This document shows positions 14,872 to 23,957 of a stretch of DNA of 30,539 bases, in pieces. Numbering within the stretch: the stretch's first letter is position 1; each line of letters begins with the position of its first letter. The notes below the pieces were generated by a model. The model did no database searches and was not told the DNA's origin. It saw only the letters and a list, made by a program, of their open reading frames with translations. The position numbers and the translations under genes were made by a program. The stretch is taken from contig JBGVFH010000082.1 of NCBI GenBank assembly GCA_045120955.1, forward strand, positions 1 through 30,539, given 5' to 3'. The stretch comes from JAZMZS01 sp045120955. Its GTDB lineage: Bacteria > Bacillota > Clostridia > Oscillospirales > CAG-272.

Positions 14872-15372
14872 TTATCTGTATTTGTCAAGTTCCCTGAGAG
14901 CTGAGCCTCCGCAATGACCGTCGCATATCGCAAGAGCGATAGCATCCGCAGTATCGTCGGGCTTAGGCGGGTTTTTGAGTCCGAGCATAGCCGTTACCAT
15001 GCTGATCACCTGATGTTTTTCCGCTCTGCCGTATCCGACGACTGCCTGCTTTACCTGAAGGGGGGTATATTCGTTTATTTTGAGCCCATGCTGTCTTGCT
15101 CTCAGCAAAATAACACCTCTCGCCTCTGCCACTGCGATAGCGGTTGTTTGATTGGTGTTAAAAAACAGCTCCTCAATGGACATACGCTCGGGTCTGTATT
15201 TTTCTATAATGTCACCTATCTGACGGTAAATTGATAAGAGCCTGTCCTCGACGGGAGTATGCGCCGCCGTTCTCACAGCACCGAAGTCAACCGCTCTGAA
15301 TCTTCCCCTGTCATATTCAAGCACCGCCCAACCTACTATTGCAAGTCCGGGATCTATTCCAAGTATATACAT
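14872..15372 (-). CDS. ruvC: Holliday junction resolvase RuvC
   Basis: The 166-aa endonuclease cleaves Holliday junctions during recombination repair. Catalytic acids match the family: Asp7 in GIDPG, Glu67 in SIEELFF, and Asp140 and Asp143 in PDDTADA. The lengths between them are normal. The start may be ATG 15372 or GTG 15381, as neither has a clear Shine-Dalgarno. No ruvA or ruvB is in the window; instead it leads the minus-strand gene run, with a candidate promoter at 15440-15468. Confidence 0.93.
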   Translation of the reverse strand: MYILGIDPGLAIVGWAVLEYDRGRFRAVDFGAVRTAAHTPVEDRLLSIYRQIGDIIEKYRPERMSIEELFFNTNQTTAIAVAEARGVILLRARQHGLKINEYTPLQVKQAVVGYGRAEKHQVISMVTAMLGLKNPPKPDDTADAIALAICDGHCGGSALRELDKYR

Positions 15373-15439
15373 AAGTACCACTTACCCATAATAAAAATCT
15401 TACATCAGTATATCACAAACCTTGCGTTTAGTCAAATGT

Positions 15440-15468
15440 TTTATACCTCTTTTTTGCTTTATTTACAA
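15440..15468 (-). promoter_or_regulatory. candidate promoter of the ruvC-led gene run
   Basis: On the minus strand, TTGTAA (15468-15463), a 17-base spacer and TATAAA (15445-15440). The -35 box matches the consensus at 4 of 6 positions and the -10 box at 5 of 6. It lies 68 bases upstream of the ruvC ATG, in an AT-rich divergent region. Confidence 0.45.
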
Positions 15469-15537
15469 AATTATTTATAGTTGTTTATATTTTAAATAAT
15501 AAATACATGTTTATTTTTAAACATTATCAAAAAACTG

Positions 15538-15566
15538 TTTACATTGACGGGAAATTATGATAGAAT
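15538..15566 (+). promoter_or_regulatory. promoter of the DUF951-yfhO-surface protein operon
   Basis: TTTACA (15538-15543), a 17-base spacer and TAGAAT (15561-15566), 31 bases before the DUF951 start. The 15382-15597 gap is otherwise AT-rich and divergent. Confidence 0.55.
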
Positions 15567-15597
15567 ATTTATAATTTTAAAAAAATAACGGTATTTT

Positions 15598-15798
15598 ATG
15601 AATGTATTAAAATTTTCTGTAGGCGATACAGCTGTATTAAAGAAAAAACACCCGTGCAACGGGAACATTTTTCGTATTGCGAGAGTCGGATCTGACATAA
15701 AGATCATCTGCTCGACTTGCGGCAAGGATCTTATTATGCCACGGGACAAGTTCGAGAGAGCTGTCAAAAAAATAATTTTCAAAGAGGAACAACAATGA
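15598..15798 (+). CDS. DUF951 family protein
   Basis: The 66-aa protein matches the small DUF951 family of Firmicutes: GDTAVLKKKHPCNGNIFRI with the conserved KKxHPC, then RVGSDIKIICSTCG and the C-terminal PRDKFERAVKKI. Three cysteines (one in HPC, two in CSTC) could bind metal. In other genomes it often lies near ychF or parB, with a suggested nucleic-acid role; its function is not established. The start is poorly marked by a ribosome-binding site. Its stop codon overlaps the yfhO-family start (ATGA), indicating coupled translation. Confidence 0.8.
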   Translation: MNVLKFSVGDTAVLKKKHPCNGNIFRIARVGSDIKIICSTCGKDLIMPRDKFERAVKKIIFKEEQQ

Positions 15799-18700
15799 GT
15801 AGCGAAAACATAAGCGTCGAAACAAATCATCTGCCTCAAACAACGGGGAGCAATTCAAGTTCAAATGACAGTATAGACAAAAGCATAAGAAACAAAAGCG
15901 TAGTCAAAAAATCAAGCTCAAAGCATTTGATATGGGCATTTTTACTCCCGTTTGGAATAATGCTTTCGATCTACGCCGCACTCGGCACATATCCTTTCGG
16001 AGAAAGCTCGGTTCTTGTGCTTGATCTCAACGGTCAGTACGTTTACTTTTTCGAAGCGTTGCGTGATTTTGTCTGGGGAGAAGGAAGTCTCTTTTATTCC
16101 TTTTCAAGAGCCATGGGCGGCGAATTTCTCGGAATGTATGCCTATTATCTTGCAAGCCCCCTGTCATATATAGTAGCCCTTTTTCCAAAGCATATGATGC
16201 TCGAAGCTCTTTACTTGATTCTCATACTCAAGTGCGGTCTTTCGGGTCTGACTTTCTGTCATTATATCAACAAAAACAGAATTACCGAAAACAAAGCCGC
16301 ACAGGTCATGTTTTCGTGTATGTACGCACTTTCGGCATACGGCGTTGTAATGCAGCACAATACGATGTGGTTTGACTGTGTGATACTTCTTCCTCTTGTA
16401 GCTCTCGGAATAGAGCAGCTCATAAAAGAACGCAAATACAAAATGTTCACCGTATCACTTGCCGTATGCATCCTCAGCAACTTCTATATCGGATACATGG
16501 TCTGTATTTTCACCTTTGTATATTTCTTCTTCTACTACTTCTCTCGTTCCAAAAGAGAAATAAATCCTCTTGGAGAAAAGGCGCATTTTATCCGTTCAAT
16601 ATCCAGAGTTGGAATTTTCTCTGCCATTGCCGTTGCGATCTCTGCCTGCATACTTTTGCCCGCACTCTACTCGTTGACCTTTGGCAAAAACACCTTCTCG
16701 GATCCTAATTACTTCCCCTCGCAAAAATTTGATTTTCTTGACCTTGTGTCAATGCTCTACCCGGGAAGCTATGACACGGTCCGTCCCGAGGGACTTCCTT
16801 TGATATACTGCGGTTTGCCTGCAATAATATTTTTGCCTCTTTTCTTTATTTCAAAGCATTTCAAGACAAGAGAAAAGATAGCCTCGGGAATATTTGCACT
16901 GTTCTTTGTACTAAGCTTCAATCTTAGCACGGTCGATATGTTCTGGCACGGAATGCAAAAGCCCAACTGGTTAAACTACCGCTACAGCTTTATGCTTTGT
17001 TTCTTTATTCTTGTACTCGGCTGCAAGGTCTTTGACAAAATAAAGGAAATAAATTATAAAACCGTGCTCGGTATATGCGCCGCTGCTGCAGGAATATTGA
17101 TCATACTTCAAAAGCTCGAATACGACAACGTGCCCGACTTTGCGTGTGTGTGGCTTTCGATCGCTTTTCTTGCCATATACAGCGTCGGAATTTCTCTGAC
17201 GATAAAGTCAAGGTTCAAAATAACATCCACGATGATATTGTGCGTATTTGTGTGCCTTGAGCTGTTTGTCGCAGGACTTCTCAACCTCGTAGCCCTTGAT
17301 GACGATGTAGTCATTTCTTCATACACATCATATCACAACTTTATTGACGGTATCCAGCCTATTATAGATGAGGTAAAGGAAAGCGACGACTCGTTCTACA
17401 GAATGGAGAAAAATGCGCACAGAAAGGTAAACGACCCAATGGCATTGGGAATCAGAGGCTTTTCCAATTCCACCTCGACGCTCAATTCGGATACCATAGA
17501 TTTTCTCAATAAAATGGGACTTGCTTCAAAATCACATTGGACAAAATATCTGGGAGCAACGCCCGTCTTTGACTCGCTGTTCGGTGTAAAATATCTGATC
17601 GCAGAGGATGATGACAAGAGCGTAAGCCCGCTTTATAAAACATATCTTGTTGATTCCGAAAACTCATATATCGCATATGAAAATCCATATGCACTTCCCA
17701 TAGCATATGCTGTAAACGACGATATAAAGGATCTTCTCATATCCGACCCAAATGAAGATATCGAGGATGAAAAAGACAAGGTCAAGCTTCCCGATGACTA
17801 CGAAGAGATGAACACTCCGTTTGAACGTATGAATGCTATGGTCACGGCTATGCTCGGCTCGGAAGAGAAGATCGAGCTATTTAAACCTATACGGGATTAC
17901 AGCACTAATACAACAAATGCAAAAGAAGCGTTTGCATCCGGACACAAAAAATACTCTGCAAGCAACTCTGACCTCCCCTGCTCTGTGACATTTACGGTAG
18001 AAGCACCTGAGGCTGCTGAGGTATACTGTTATTTCCCGTCAGACTATACAAGAGAAGTTAAGCTTACCCTCAACGGCGTCAGCTACGGCACATACTACGG
18101 AAACGAGACATACCGAGTGCTTGGTCTCGGAACCTATGACGCAAACGAAGCTTTTACGCTCAACATGACACTTACAAAGAGCGATCTGTATATACTTTAT
18201 AAGTCGGATTACTTCTTCTATCTTGATACAGCGGTATTTGAAGAAGTCATGCCCAGGCTTGCTCAATGCGGCTACGAGATAAGCTCGTTTACCGAAGACT
18301 CATTTGACGGTACTATAACCGTTACGGAAGAAATGAACACGGTCTTTACCACTATTCCCTACGACAAAGGCTGGCAAGTGTATATAGACGGTGAAAAGGT
18401 CGAAACATACGAGGTTCTCGGCGCTCTCATTGCTTTTGACGTAGATGAGGCAGGCTCTCACAGTCTGAAGATGGTATACCGCTCAGACTCTATGGTTTAC
18501 GGCGCAATTATCAGTGCTGTAGGACTTGCTCTTTTACTGATCATCATTATATTTGAAAAGCAGCTTAAAAAACTGTATGTAAAGATCATGCCCGCCGACA
18601 GACCGATCACAGCCGACACTGATGCAGAACCATTTGAGACACTTGATGCTGAAATACTGTACGTTTCGCACGCAGATACTGATGCATCCGCTTCCACCTT

Positions 18701-18800
18701 AACTACAAACGCTCAAAGCTGCACTGATGATGTGGAAAATGATAATGAGACAAGTCTCGGCGAAGAAAACGAAAAACAAAGCGGGCAAGATCAAGATTAA
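15795..18800 (+). CDS. YfhO-family multi-pass membrane protein
   Basis: The 1001-aa protein has a hydrophilic N-terminus (about 50 residues), then about a dozen membrane helices. The segment VLDLNGQYVYFFEALRD carries the acidic residue expected in the first outer loop of GT-C-like transferases. A large extracytoplasmic domain follows (about 520-890), then a last helix (about 898-921) and an acidic, Asp/Thr-rich tail of about 80 residues. B. subtilis YfhO works in glycosylation of lipoteichoic acid with an undecaprenyl-sugar; a comparable envelope sugar-transfer role is inferred. ATG 15795 overlaps the preceding stop and has AGAGG 7 bases upstream. A surface-protein gene follows 45 bases later. 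Confidence 0.82.
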   Translation: MSSENISVETNHLPQTTGSNSSSNDSIDKSIRNKSVVKKSSSKHLIWAFLLPFGIMLSIYAALGTYPFGESSVLVLDLNGQYVYFFEALRDFVWGEGSLFYSFSRAMGGEFLGMYAYYLASPLSYIVALFPKHMMLEALYLILILKCGLSGLTFCHYINKNRITENKAAQVMFSCMYALSAYGVVMQHNTMWFDCVILLPLVALGIEQLIKERKYKMFTVSLAVCILSNFYIGYMVCIFTFVYFFFYYFSRSKREINPLGEKAHFIRSISRVGIFSAIAVAISACILLPALYSLTFGKNTFSDPNYFPSQKFDFLDLVSMLYPGSYDTVRPEGLPLIYCGLPAIIFLPLFFISKHFKTREKIASGIFALFFVLSFNLSTVDMFWHGMQKPNWLNYRYSFMLCFFILVLGCKVFDKIKEINYKTVLGICAAAAGILIILQKLEYDNVPDFACVWLSIAFLAIYSVGISLTIKSRFKITSTMILCVFVCLELFVAGLLNLVALDDDVVISSYTSYHNFIDGIQPIIDEVKESDDSFYRMEKNAHRKVNDPMALGIRGFSNSTSTLNSDTIDFLNKMGLASKSHWTKYLGATPVFDSLFGVKYLIAEDDDKSVSPLYKTYLVDSENSYIAYENPYALPIAYAVNDDIKDLLISDPNEDIEDEKDKVKLPDDYEEMNTPFERMNAMVTAMLGSEEKIELFKPIRDYSTNTTNAKEAFASGHKKYSASNSDLPCSVTFTVEAPEAAEVYCYFPSDYTREVKLTLNGVSYGTYYGNETYRVLGLGTYDANEAFTLNMTLTKSDLYILYKSDYFFYLDTAVFEEVMPRLAQCGYEISSFTEDSFDGTITVTEEMNTVFTTIPYDKGWQVYIDGEKVETYEVLGALIAFDVDEAGSHSLKMVYRSDSMVYGAIISAVGLALLLIIIIFEKQLKKLYVKIMPADRPITADTDAEPFETLDAEILYVSHADTDASASTLTTNAQSCTDDVENDNETSLGEENEKQSGQDQD

Positions 18801-18845
18801 TACGCTACCGAACAAAAACAAAGCATAAAAAATACGGAGGTAAAA

Positions 18846-21800
18846 ATGCCAAACAAGAAAAAGTTTATTCTCATACTGCTTTTGTGCATTGTACTTATAT
18901 CAGCGGTACACGCACTTGTTCTCAGCGCAGATAATATATCCGGCGATGAAGACGGCAATACAGAGAATTCAACAACCGACATTGAGCCTCTAGCCGTTTT
19001 TGTCAGCGGTGACGGAAGTGATGAAAATGACGGTCTCAGTGCAAAAAAGCCTTTTGCCACGTTTGAAAAAGCCTACAGCGCACTTCAAAGCACGGGCGGC
19101 ATTGTTGTAGTATGCGGCAAAATGACCGTTGACCCAAATGCTCCTTCACTTCCGACCCATGAAAAGGATATCGAGATAACGAGCTATTACGAAGGAGTCG
19201 ATTACACCGCTCGGTGGGGAGCTGAAATATGCTTTTATGATACTTTGAACATAAAAGGTCCGGGGGCTACTCATTTCTACGGTGTCAAGCTTCATTCGGA
19301 GGTATCGGCAAATATTTTTTGCAACGGCTCTTCGGTAAAGTTCGGCTCAAGAGTTGATAATTACTTTGATACAGGCACATATCCGTCTGTATACGGCGGG
19401 TGTCTTTTGACAGGCGCAAGCACCGACAACGACGGAGCTTTCAATGATTATACGATAGAAATAGGCTCGGGGTACTGGCATCATGTTACCGCAGGGAATC
19501 TGCGTGCGGACAGATACGCACCTATGTGTCATATAAAAAATGCAACACTAAAAATAAACGGCGGTACGTTTATAGCAACCGACAACGATATCTATACCTG
19601 CTCTGCTATTTCCGGAGCTGAAATTTCCTCGGATATTAAGCTTGAGATCACAGGAGGAATGTTTTACGGCTCTGTGTATATCATAGGCAATGAGGGTCCT
19701 CTTTTTCCATATGTGGAATGTAAATATGATGCAAACATATCCGTCCGCATAACAAATGCGGCATTTATGGGCAAATATATAAAAGCGTTATACAATAAAA
19801 ACGCATCACTATTCGGAAAATACGACTTCAATGTTGAGAGCGGTTCGTTCTCTTCGCTTATATACGTTGGATGCGAAGGGGTGTATTCCGATATAACTCT
19901 CTCCTCCTGCGATGCCGTGCAAAACAAGCTTTACGGCTTTGAAAAGGTCGTCTATGTATCTTCTGAGGGAGATGATAATAACAGCGGAGAAAATACATAC
20001 TCGACAAAGAAAACTCTCTCAGGTGCTATTTCCTCGCTTCAATCGGGAGGAACGGTCGTAATATGCTCCGAGATGACTTTACCCGACGGTTTTATAATGA
20101 CAAGGACCGACCGAGAGATAATCATAACCTCAAAATATTATGATACGGATTTTGCTGTGCAAAACGGTGCAAAGCTGATACTTGAAGGTGACATACTGCT
20201 TCAATCAAGCGTGGAATTCAATAACATTACGATAAACTCAAACGCATCATCAACCTTTCTTTGCGAGGGCGAGAATACGCAGTTCGGCAAAAACGTGTCC
20301 GTTTACGGAGACGTCGGAATAACAATGAAAAAAAATACCGCAATGCACACGCTAAGTATTCATTCGGGAAGCTTTTCTTCGGTTGATTTTGAGTCATCCG
20401 ACGTTCTGTCAGTCTTTTGCATGACGGGTGGCTCCATTGAACTGTTCAGAGGCTGTTGGGAACTTCACAGCGGAGATATTTTTATCGACTTATCGGGCGG
20501 AAGTATAAATGGTGATATCAACATAACACCGAACGGTACCGAGGGAAATGTTCAGCTTATCGTCGGAAAAACAGCACTTGACGGCACTATAAGCGCCGCA
20601 AAAGTCGATGGTATGATATGTGAAGCACTTGTTGTTTCGGACTTTGACAAAAGCAAGCTCAGCGGCTTTGATCTAATAGAAGACAAGTATGCTTTTGTCA
20701 AAGACGGCGGACAAGGTGACGGAAGCACTCCTTCCCTTGCTGCACCAAACATGGATGCGGCACTATCTTTTGCCGGCACACAAAACGCCTGTATCGTTGT
20801 ATGCGGACCGCTTACACACAATCTTGAATACAAGGATACCGAATGCGGAACATTGACATACAGCAGTATTTACAGAAACATGGATTTCGGAAAGATCAAC
20901 CTTGCAAAAATTATTCTTGATTCCGACTTTCATTTTTACAACGATGCAACCATTGAAAACATCAGCATCTATACGAAAAAGGAAAACACCGCATTCCGCT
21001 GCAATTCTCATATAGTTGTATTCGGATACGGTATTCAATGCGATACTCTCTTTGAGTCAAACGAATATTATCCCTCTATTTATGCCTGCGAAGGTATTCC
21101 GACTGAGCCTTTTAATTCTAAGGGCGAGTCGCTTTCAGATAAAATAATTATTAAGGGCGGCGTATGGAACAACGTTTATGCCTCAGCCGCAACCGATATA
21201 AACGGAGGTGTTATCAAGGGAGCGCTGTTCGGAACAAAGGAGCTGTCAAATAACTGCTCGATCACCGTTTCAAACGGAATTATCTACGGCGGTATTTATG
21301 CCTCTGAGAAGGCTCTTCCGAACGCTTCTTCAAATATTACTCTGACATTTAACGGCGGAGAGATACACGGTACAATAGCCCCTTCCTATGAAAGCTCTAC
21401 AGATTACAAGGGACGATTTAAAATAAACATTTCGGGCGGAGATTTCTCAGGGGTGGAGAAAATACTTGATGCTTCGTTTATAGGCGGAGACAAGTCTAAT
21501 GCTTATGTTAATACATCTATTGATATGGCGCATTTTGCTGACAATTACATTGCATATCAAAACCCGATATCAGCCTCTGACGGTACTGTGTGTTTTTACA
21601 ACGGTTATTGGTACCTGTTCAAGCTCAGCCAAAACACTGTAGATGTTTTCCGACATATATCTTTGTCAAGCATTTACAGTACAAAACCGTATGCACAAAT
21701 TACAGCGGAAGGCAAGGTACACTCGATCTCCGTATCTACGGCTGACGGTAAAATAACAGTATTTGTCCAAACAATTAAAAATTCCGCAGAAAGTATAGGG

Positions 21801-23132
21801 GTTTATGTATCAAAAGCGGGCGATGGAGATAACGTAAGCTTTGAGTATGTATCGAATATAAACGGCATTCCCGCACTCTCGCCTTCTCTATTTACCTTAG
21901 GAGGAGAAAAATATATGTTTTTCTCTCTTGAAAGCGAGAGCGGTGCTGATATATACTGTGCAAAAATGAAAAGCGATACCGAATTTGACGCAGAACCCGT
22001 AAAGGTTTTGACAGCGGCAGAAAAATGGGAGTGCGGATATCTGACAACACCCCGTGTTCTGAGCGCACCCGACGGAAAGTACTATTTGTGCTATACCGGC
22101 GGTGATGTCTACCGCGGCTCGTCCATGCTCGGCATTGCACAGATCGTAGGCAATGACCTTTTAAATCAAGCATCCTATATTAAGCAGGCAGACCCTGTTT
22201 TTTATGAAAATGAAAATTACATCAATCTTGTGTTGTCATCATTTATCTACATTGACAATGCGATAGAGCCGTATTTGATCTTTACAGCAAAAACAAACGG
22301 TGAAAATGCACTCATAATGCAAAGCTTTTCGTTTGATTTGGAAAACGCACCGTATTTCGGAACACCCTGTGATCTTGATACTCTGTATTCCGTTTATTAT
22401 GAGCCTAAGAACCTATCCGAGCTGCTCGGTACATTTAAAATAAACGTATCGGACGAGGTACCGACAGACAGTAAGATCAAAGAGCCTTTTTCGCTGTCTT
22501 CTCTGTCAAAAGAACACTATATTATAATTTTGTCGGCATTCTTTGTGATGATAATGACAGTCATTATCATCATTATAAAAAAATGCAGATCAAATCCCGC
22601 AGCTAAGTATAAAAAGGCACTAAAAAAGAGAAGCAAGCACGAAAAAAAGAAAGCCGCAAGGCTTAAAGCGGGCAAGCTTTACGCTTCAAAACTTGAAAAA
22701 GTCAATGTTGATACACCTCAAATAGCACCTCCTACAGAAACAGAAGCAGTAGATATGGAAAAAATGAACCTTGTGACTATTGCCGAGTTGCCCGACAATT
22801 CGGATGCAGAGTCTTCTAAAAAGTCAAATACTGAGTCGTTGACGATGCAAAACCTATCCCGTGCCAAAGATTCGGAAGACAGCGAGCATTTGCGAAGTGC
22901 CGAGAGCTTGCCCGAAGAGGACGTTGATATTTTGCATGATGAAAACACGGAGAGTATCGAGGAGGATGTATCAAAGATAGAGGATGTCACTCGAGAAAAT
23001 TCGACAGCAAACGAGCAAACAACTGATGAACCCAACGAGTTGTCGATCGTCGGAGCGAATGTAAATACCACAACCGAGAATACTCCCTCTGCACAGAAAA
23101 AGAAACGTCTGCGCCCGACTCGCAGAATATAA
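18846..23132 (+). CDS. large surface protein: beta-helix-like modules, GH43-like propeller, membrane anchor, cytoplasmic tail
   Basis: The 1428-aa protein begins with a basic N-terminus and hydrophobic signal (1-25). Three modules of roughly 250-320 residues start at about 50, 368 and 614, each opening with a VFVSGDGSDxNDG-like segment and an SGGTVVICGxMT-like segment, as in DUF1565/pectin-lyase-fold beta-helix proteins. They contain many GG-x-F/I turns. Residues about 900-1210 resemble a GH43-type five-bladed propeller (YNGYWYLF, GGEKYMFFSL, PDGKYYLCYTGG, IEPYLIF). One membrane helix (about 1223-1246) is followed by a very basic stretch and then an acidic, Ser/Glu-rich tail ending in basic residues. 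GGAGG lies 7 bases before the ATG. It probably binds or cleaves a polysaccharide at the cell surface; catalytic residues were not identified. Confidence 0.72.
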   Translation: MPNKKKFILILLLCIVLISAVHALVLSADNISGDEDGNTENSTTDIEPLAVFVSGDGSDENDGLSAKKPFATFEKAYSALQSTGGIVVVCGKMTVDPNAPSLPTHEKDIEITSYYEGVDYTARWGAEICFYDTLNIKGPGATHFYGVKLHSEVSANIFCNGSSVKFGSRVDNYFDTGTYPSVYGGCLLTGASTDNDGAFNDYTIEIGSGYWHHVTAGNLRADRYAPMCHIKNATLKINGGTFIATDNDIYTCSAISGAEISSDIKLEITGGMFYGSVYIIGNEGPLFPYVECKYDANISVRITNAAFMGKYIKALYNKNASLFGKYDFNVESGSFSSLIYVGCEGVYSDITLSSCDAVQNKLYGFEKVVYVSSEGDDNNSGENTYSTKKTLSGAISSLQSGGTVVICSEMTLPDGFIMTRTDREIIITSKYYDTDFAVQNGAKLILEGDILLQSSVEFNNITINSNASSTFLCEGENTQFGKNVSVYGDVGITMKKNTAMHTLSIHSGSFSSVDFESSDVLSVFCMTGGSIELFRGCWELHSGDIFIDLSGGSINGDINITPNGTEGNVQLIVGKTALDGTISAAKVDGMICEALVVSDFDKSKLSGFDLIEDKYAFVKDGGQGDGSTPSLAAPNMDAALSFAGTQNACIVVCGPLTHNLEYKDTECGTLTYSSIYRNMDFGKINLAKIILDSDFHFYNDATIENISIYTKKENTAFRCNSHIVVFGYGIQCDTLFESNEYYPSIYACEGIPTEPFNSKGESLSDKIIIKGGVWNNVYASAATDINGGVIKGALFGTKELSNNCSITVSNGIIYGGIYASEKALPNASSNITLTFNGGEIHGTIAPSYESSTDYKGRFKINISGGDFSGVEKILDASFIGGDKSNAYVNTSIDMAHFADNYIAYQNPISASDGTVCFYNGYWYLFKLSQNTVDVFRHISLSSIYSTKPYAQITAEGKVHSISVSTADGKITVFVQTIKNSAESIGVYVSKAGDGDNVSFEYVSNINGIPALSPSLFTLGGEKYMFFSLESESGADIYCAKMKSDTEFDAEPVKVLTAAEKWECGYLTTPRVLSAPDGKYYLCYTGGDVYRGSSMLGIAQIVGNDLLNQASYIKQADPVFYENENYINLVLSSFIYIDNAIEPYLIFTAKTNGENALIMQSFSFDLENAPYFGTPCDLDTLYSVYYEPKNLSELLGTFKINVSDEVPTDSKIKEPFSLSSLSKEHYIIILSAFFVMIMTVIIIIIKKCRSNPAAKYKKALKKRSKHEKKKAARLKAGKLYASKLEKVNVDTPQIAPPTETEAVDMEKMNLVTIAELPDNSDAESSKKSNTESLTMQNLSRAKDSEDSEHLRSAESLPEEDVDILHDENTESIEEDVSKIEDVTRENSTANEQTTDEPNELSIVGANVNTTTENTPSAQKKKRLRPTRRI

Positions 23133-23142
23133 CAAAAAAACT

Positions 23143-23176
23143 TAACGGAGACACCTTATAAAAAGTGTCTCCGTTA
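23143..23176. terminator. bidirectional terminator between the surface-protein gene and yigZ
   Basis: Perfect 12-base arms at 23143-23154 and 23165-23176 around a 10-base loop. On the minus strand the stem is followed by AGTTTTTTTG, ideal for ending the yigZ transcript; on the plus strand a weaker TTGTATATA follows. Confidence 0.85.
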
Positions 23177-23333
23177 TTGTATATAGAAGAGGCTGACTTG
23201 TTTTATGCCACTTTTCTCATTTAGCATTTTTCTTTTTTGATTGAATAAATATCTGACACAGCACCTTTCTCACGGTAAATGCAGCATTAGGCTCTCTTTT
23301 TTAGCCTACACTCAGATCTTTTCCCGAGCGGCC

Positions 23334-23957
23334 TTACAGCTTTTCCAGAACATTCTCGATATAGACAACGGATAATTTGCCTGCAAAAGCTTCAGTCACC
23401 GACTTTTCAAAATCCGAATATCCGCTCTCACTTATAACGCCGATTACATTTATCTTGTCATTATAAACGGTGTCACACACTCTGACATTTTGGTTTTGCA
23501 TATGCCTTGTGAGCTTGTCATACTGAGAATAATCCACGTTTATCTCAAATTTTGTACATCTTTGGTAATGTGCAAGCTTCCCCTCCTTGAGTGCCCCCGC
23601 AGCCGCCGCCGAATAGGCTCTGACCAGCCCTCCTGCGCCGAGCAAAATACCGCCGAAATAACGTGTAACTACAACCGCAACATCAACGATCCCGCTTTTC
23701 TTTATTACCTCAAGAATAGGAATTCCCGCCGTTCCCTGCGGCTCTCCATCGTCCGAATAACGCATCGCTCCATTTCTGAGCAAGTATGCGGAGCAGTTAT
23801 GCCTTGCATCGTGATGTTTCGCCTTGATTTTTTGTATATATTCCTTTGCTTGCTCCTCGTTGCTCACACTTATGGCATAACCGATAAAAACGGAGCGTTT
23901 TTCTTCGAGCTCAAAAACAGCTTCTTCATCAAGCGTTGTATAAAGGATATTATCCAT
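23334..23957 (-). CDS. YigZ/IMPACT family protein (UPF0029)
   Basis: The 207-aa protein shows the IMPACT signature: EKRSVFIGYA, HHDARHNCSAYLL, the SDDGEPQGTAG motif and VVVTRYFGGILLGAGGLVRAY. The second domain (about 135-207) is the usual DUF1949-like ferredoxin fold. The family is thought to act in translation-related regulation, but the bacterial function is unsettled. ATG 23957 is chosen over the preceding TTG; GGAGG lies 4 bases upstream, and the ATG overlaps the hflX stop (TGATG), so the two genes are translationally coupled. Confidence 0.9.
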   Translation of the reverse strand: MDNILYTTLDEEAVFELEEKRSVFIGYAISVSNEEQAKEYIQKIKAKHHDARHNCSAYLLRNGAMRYSDDGEPQGTAGIPILEVIKKSGIVDVAVVVTRYFGGILLGAGGLVRAYSAAAAGALKEGKLAHYQRCTKFEINVDYSQYDKLTRHMQNQNVRVCDTVYNDKINVIGVISESGYSDFEKSVTEAFAGKLSVVYIENVLEKL

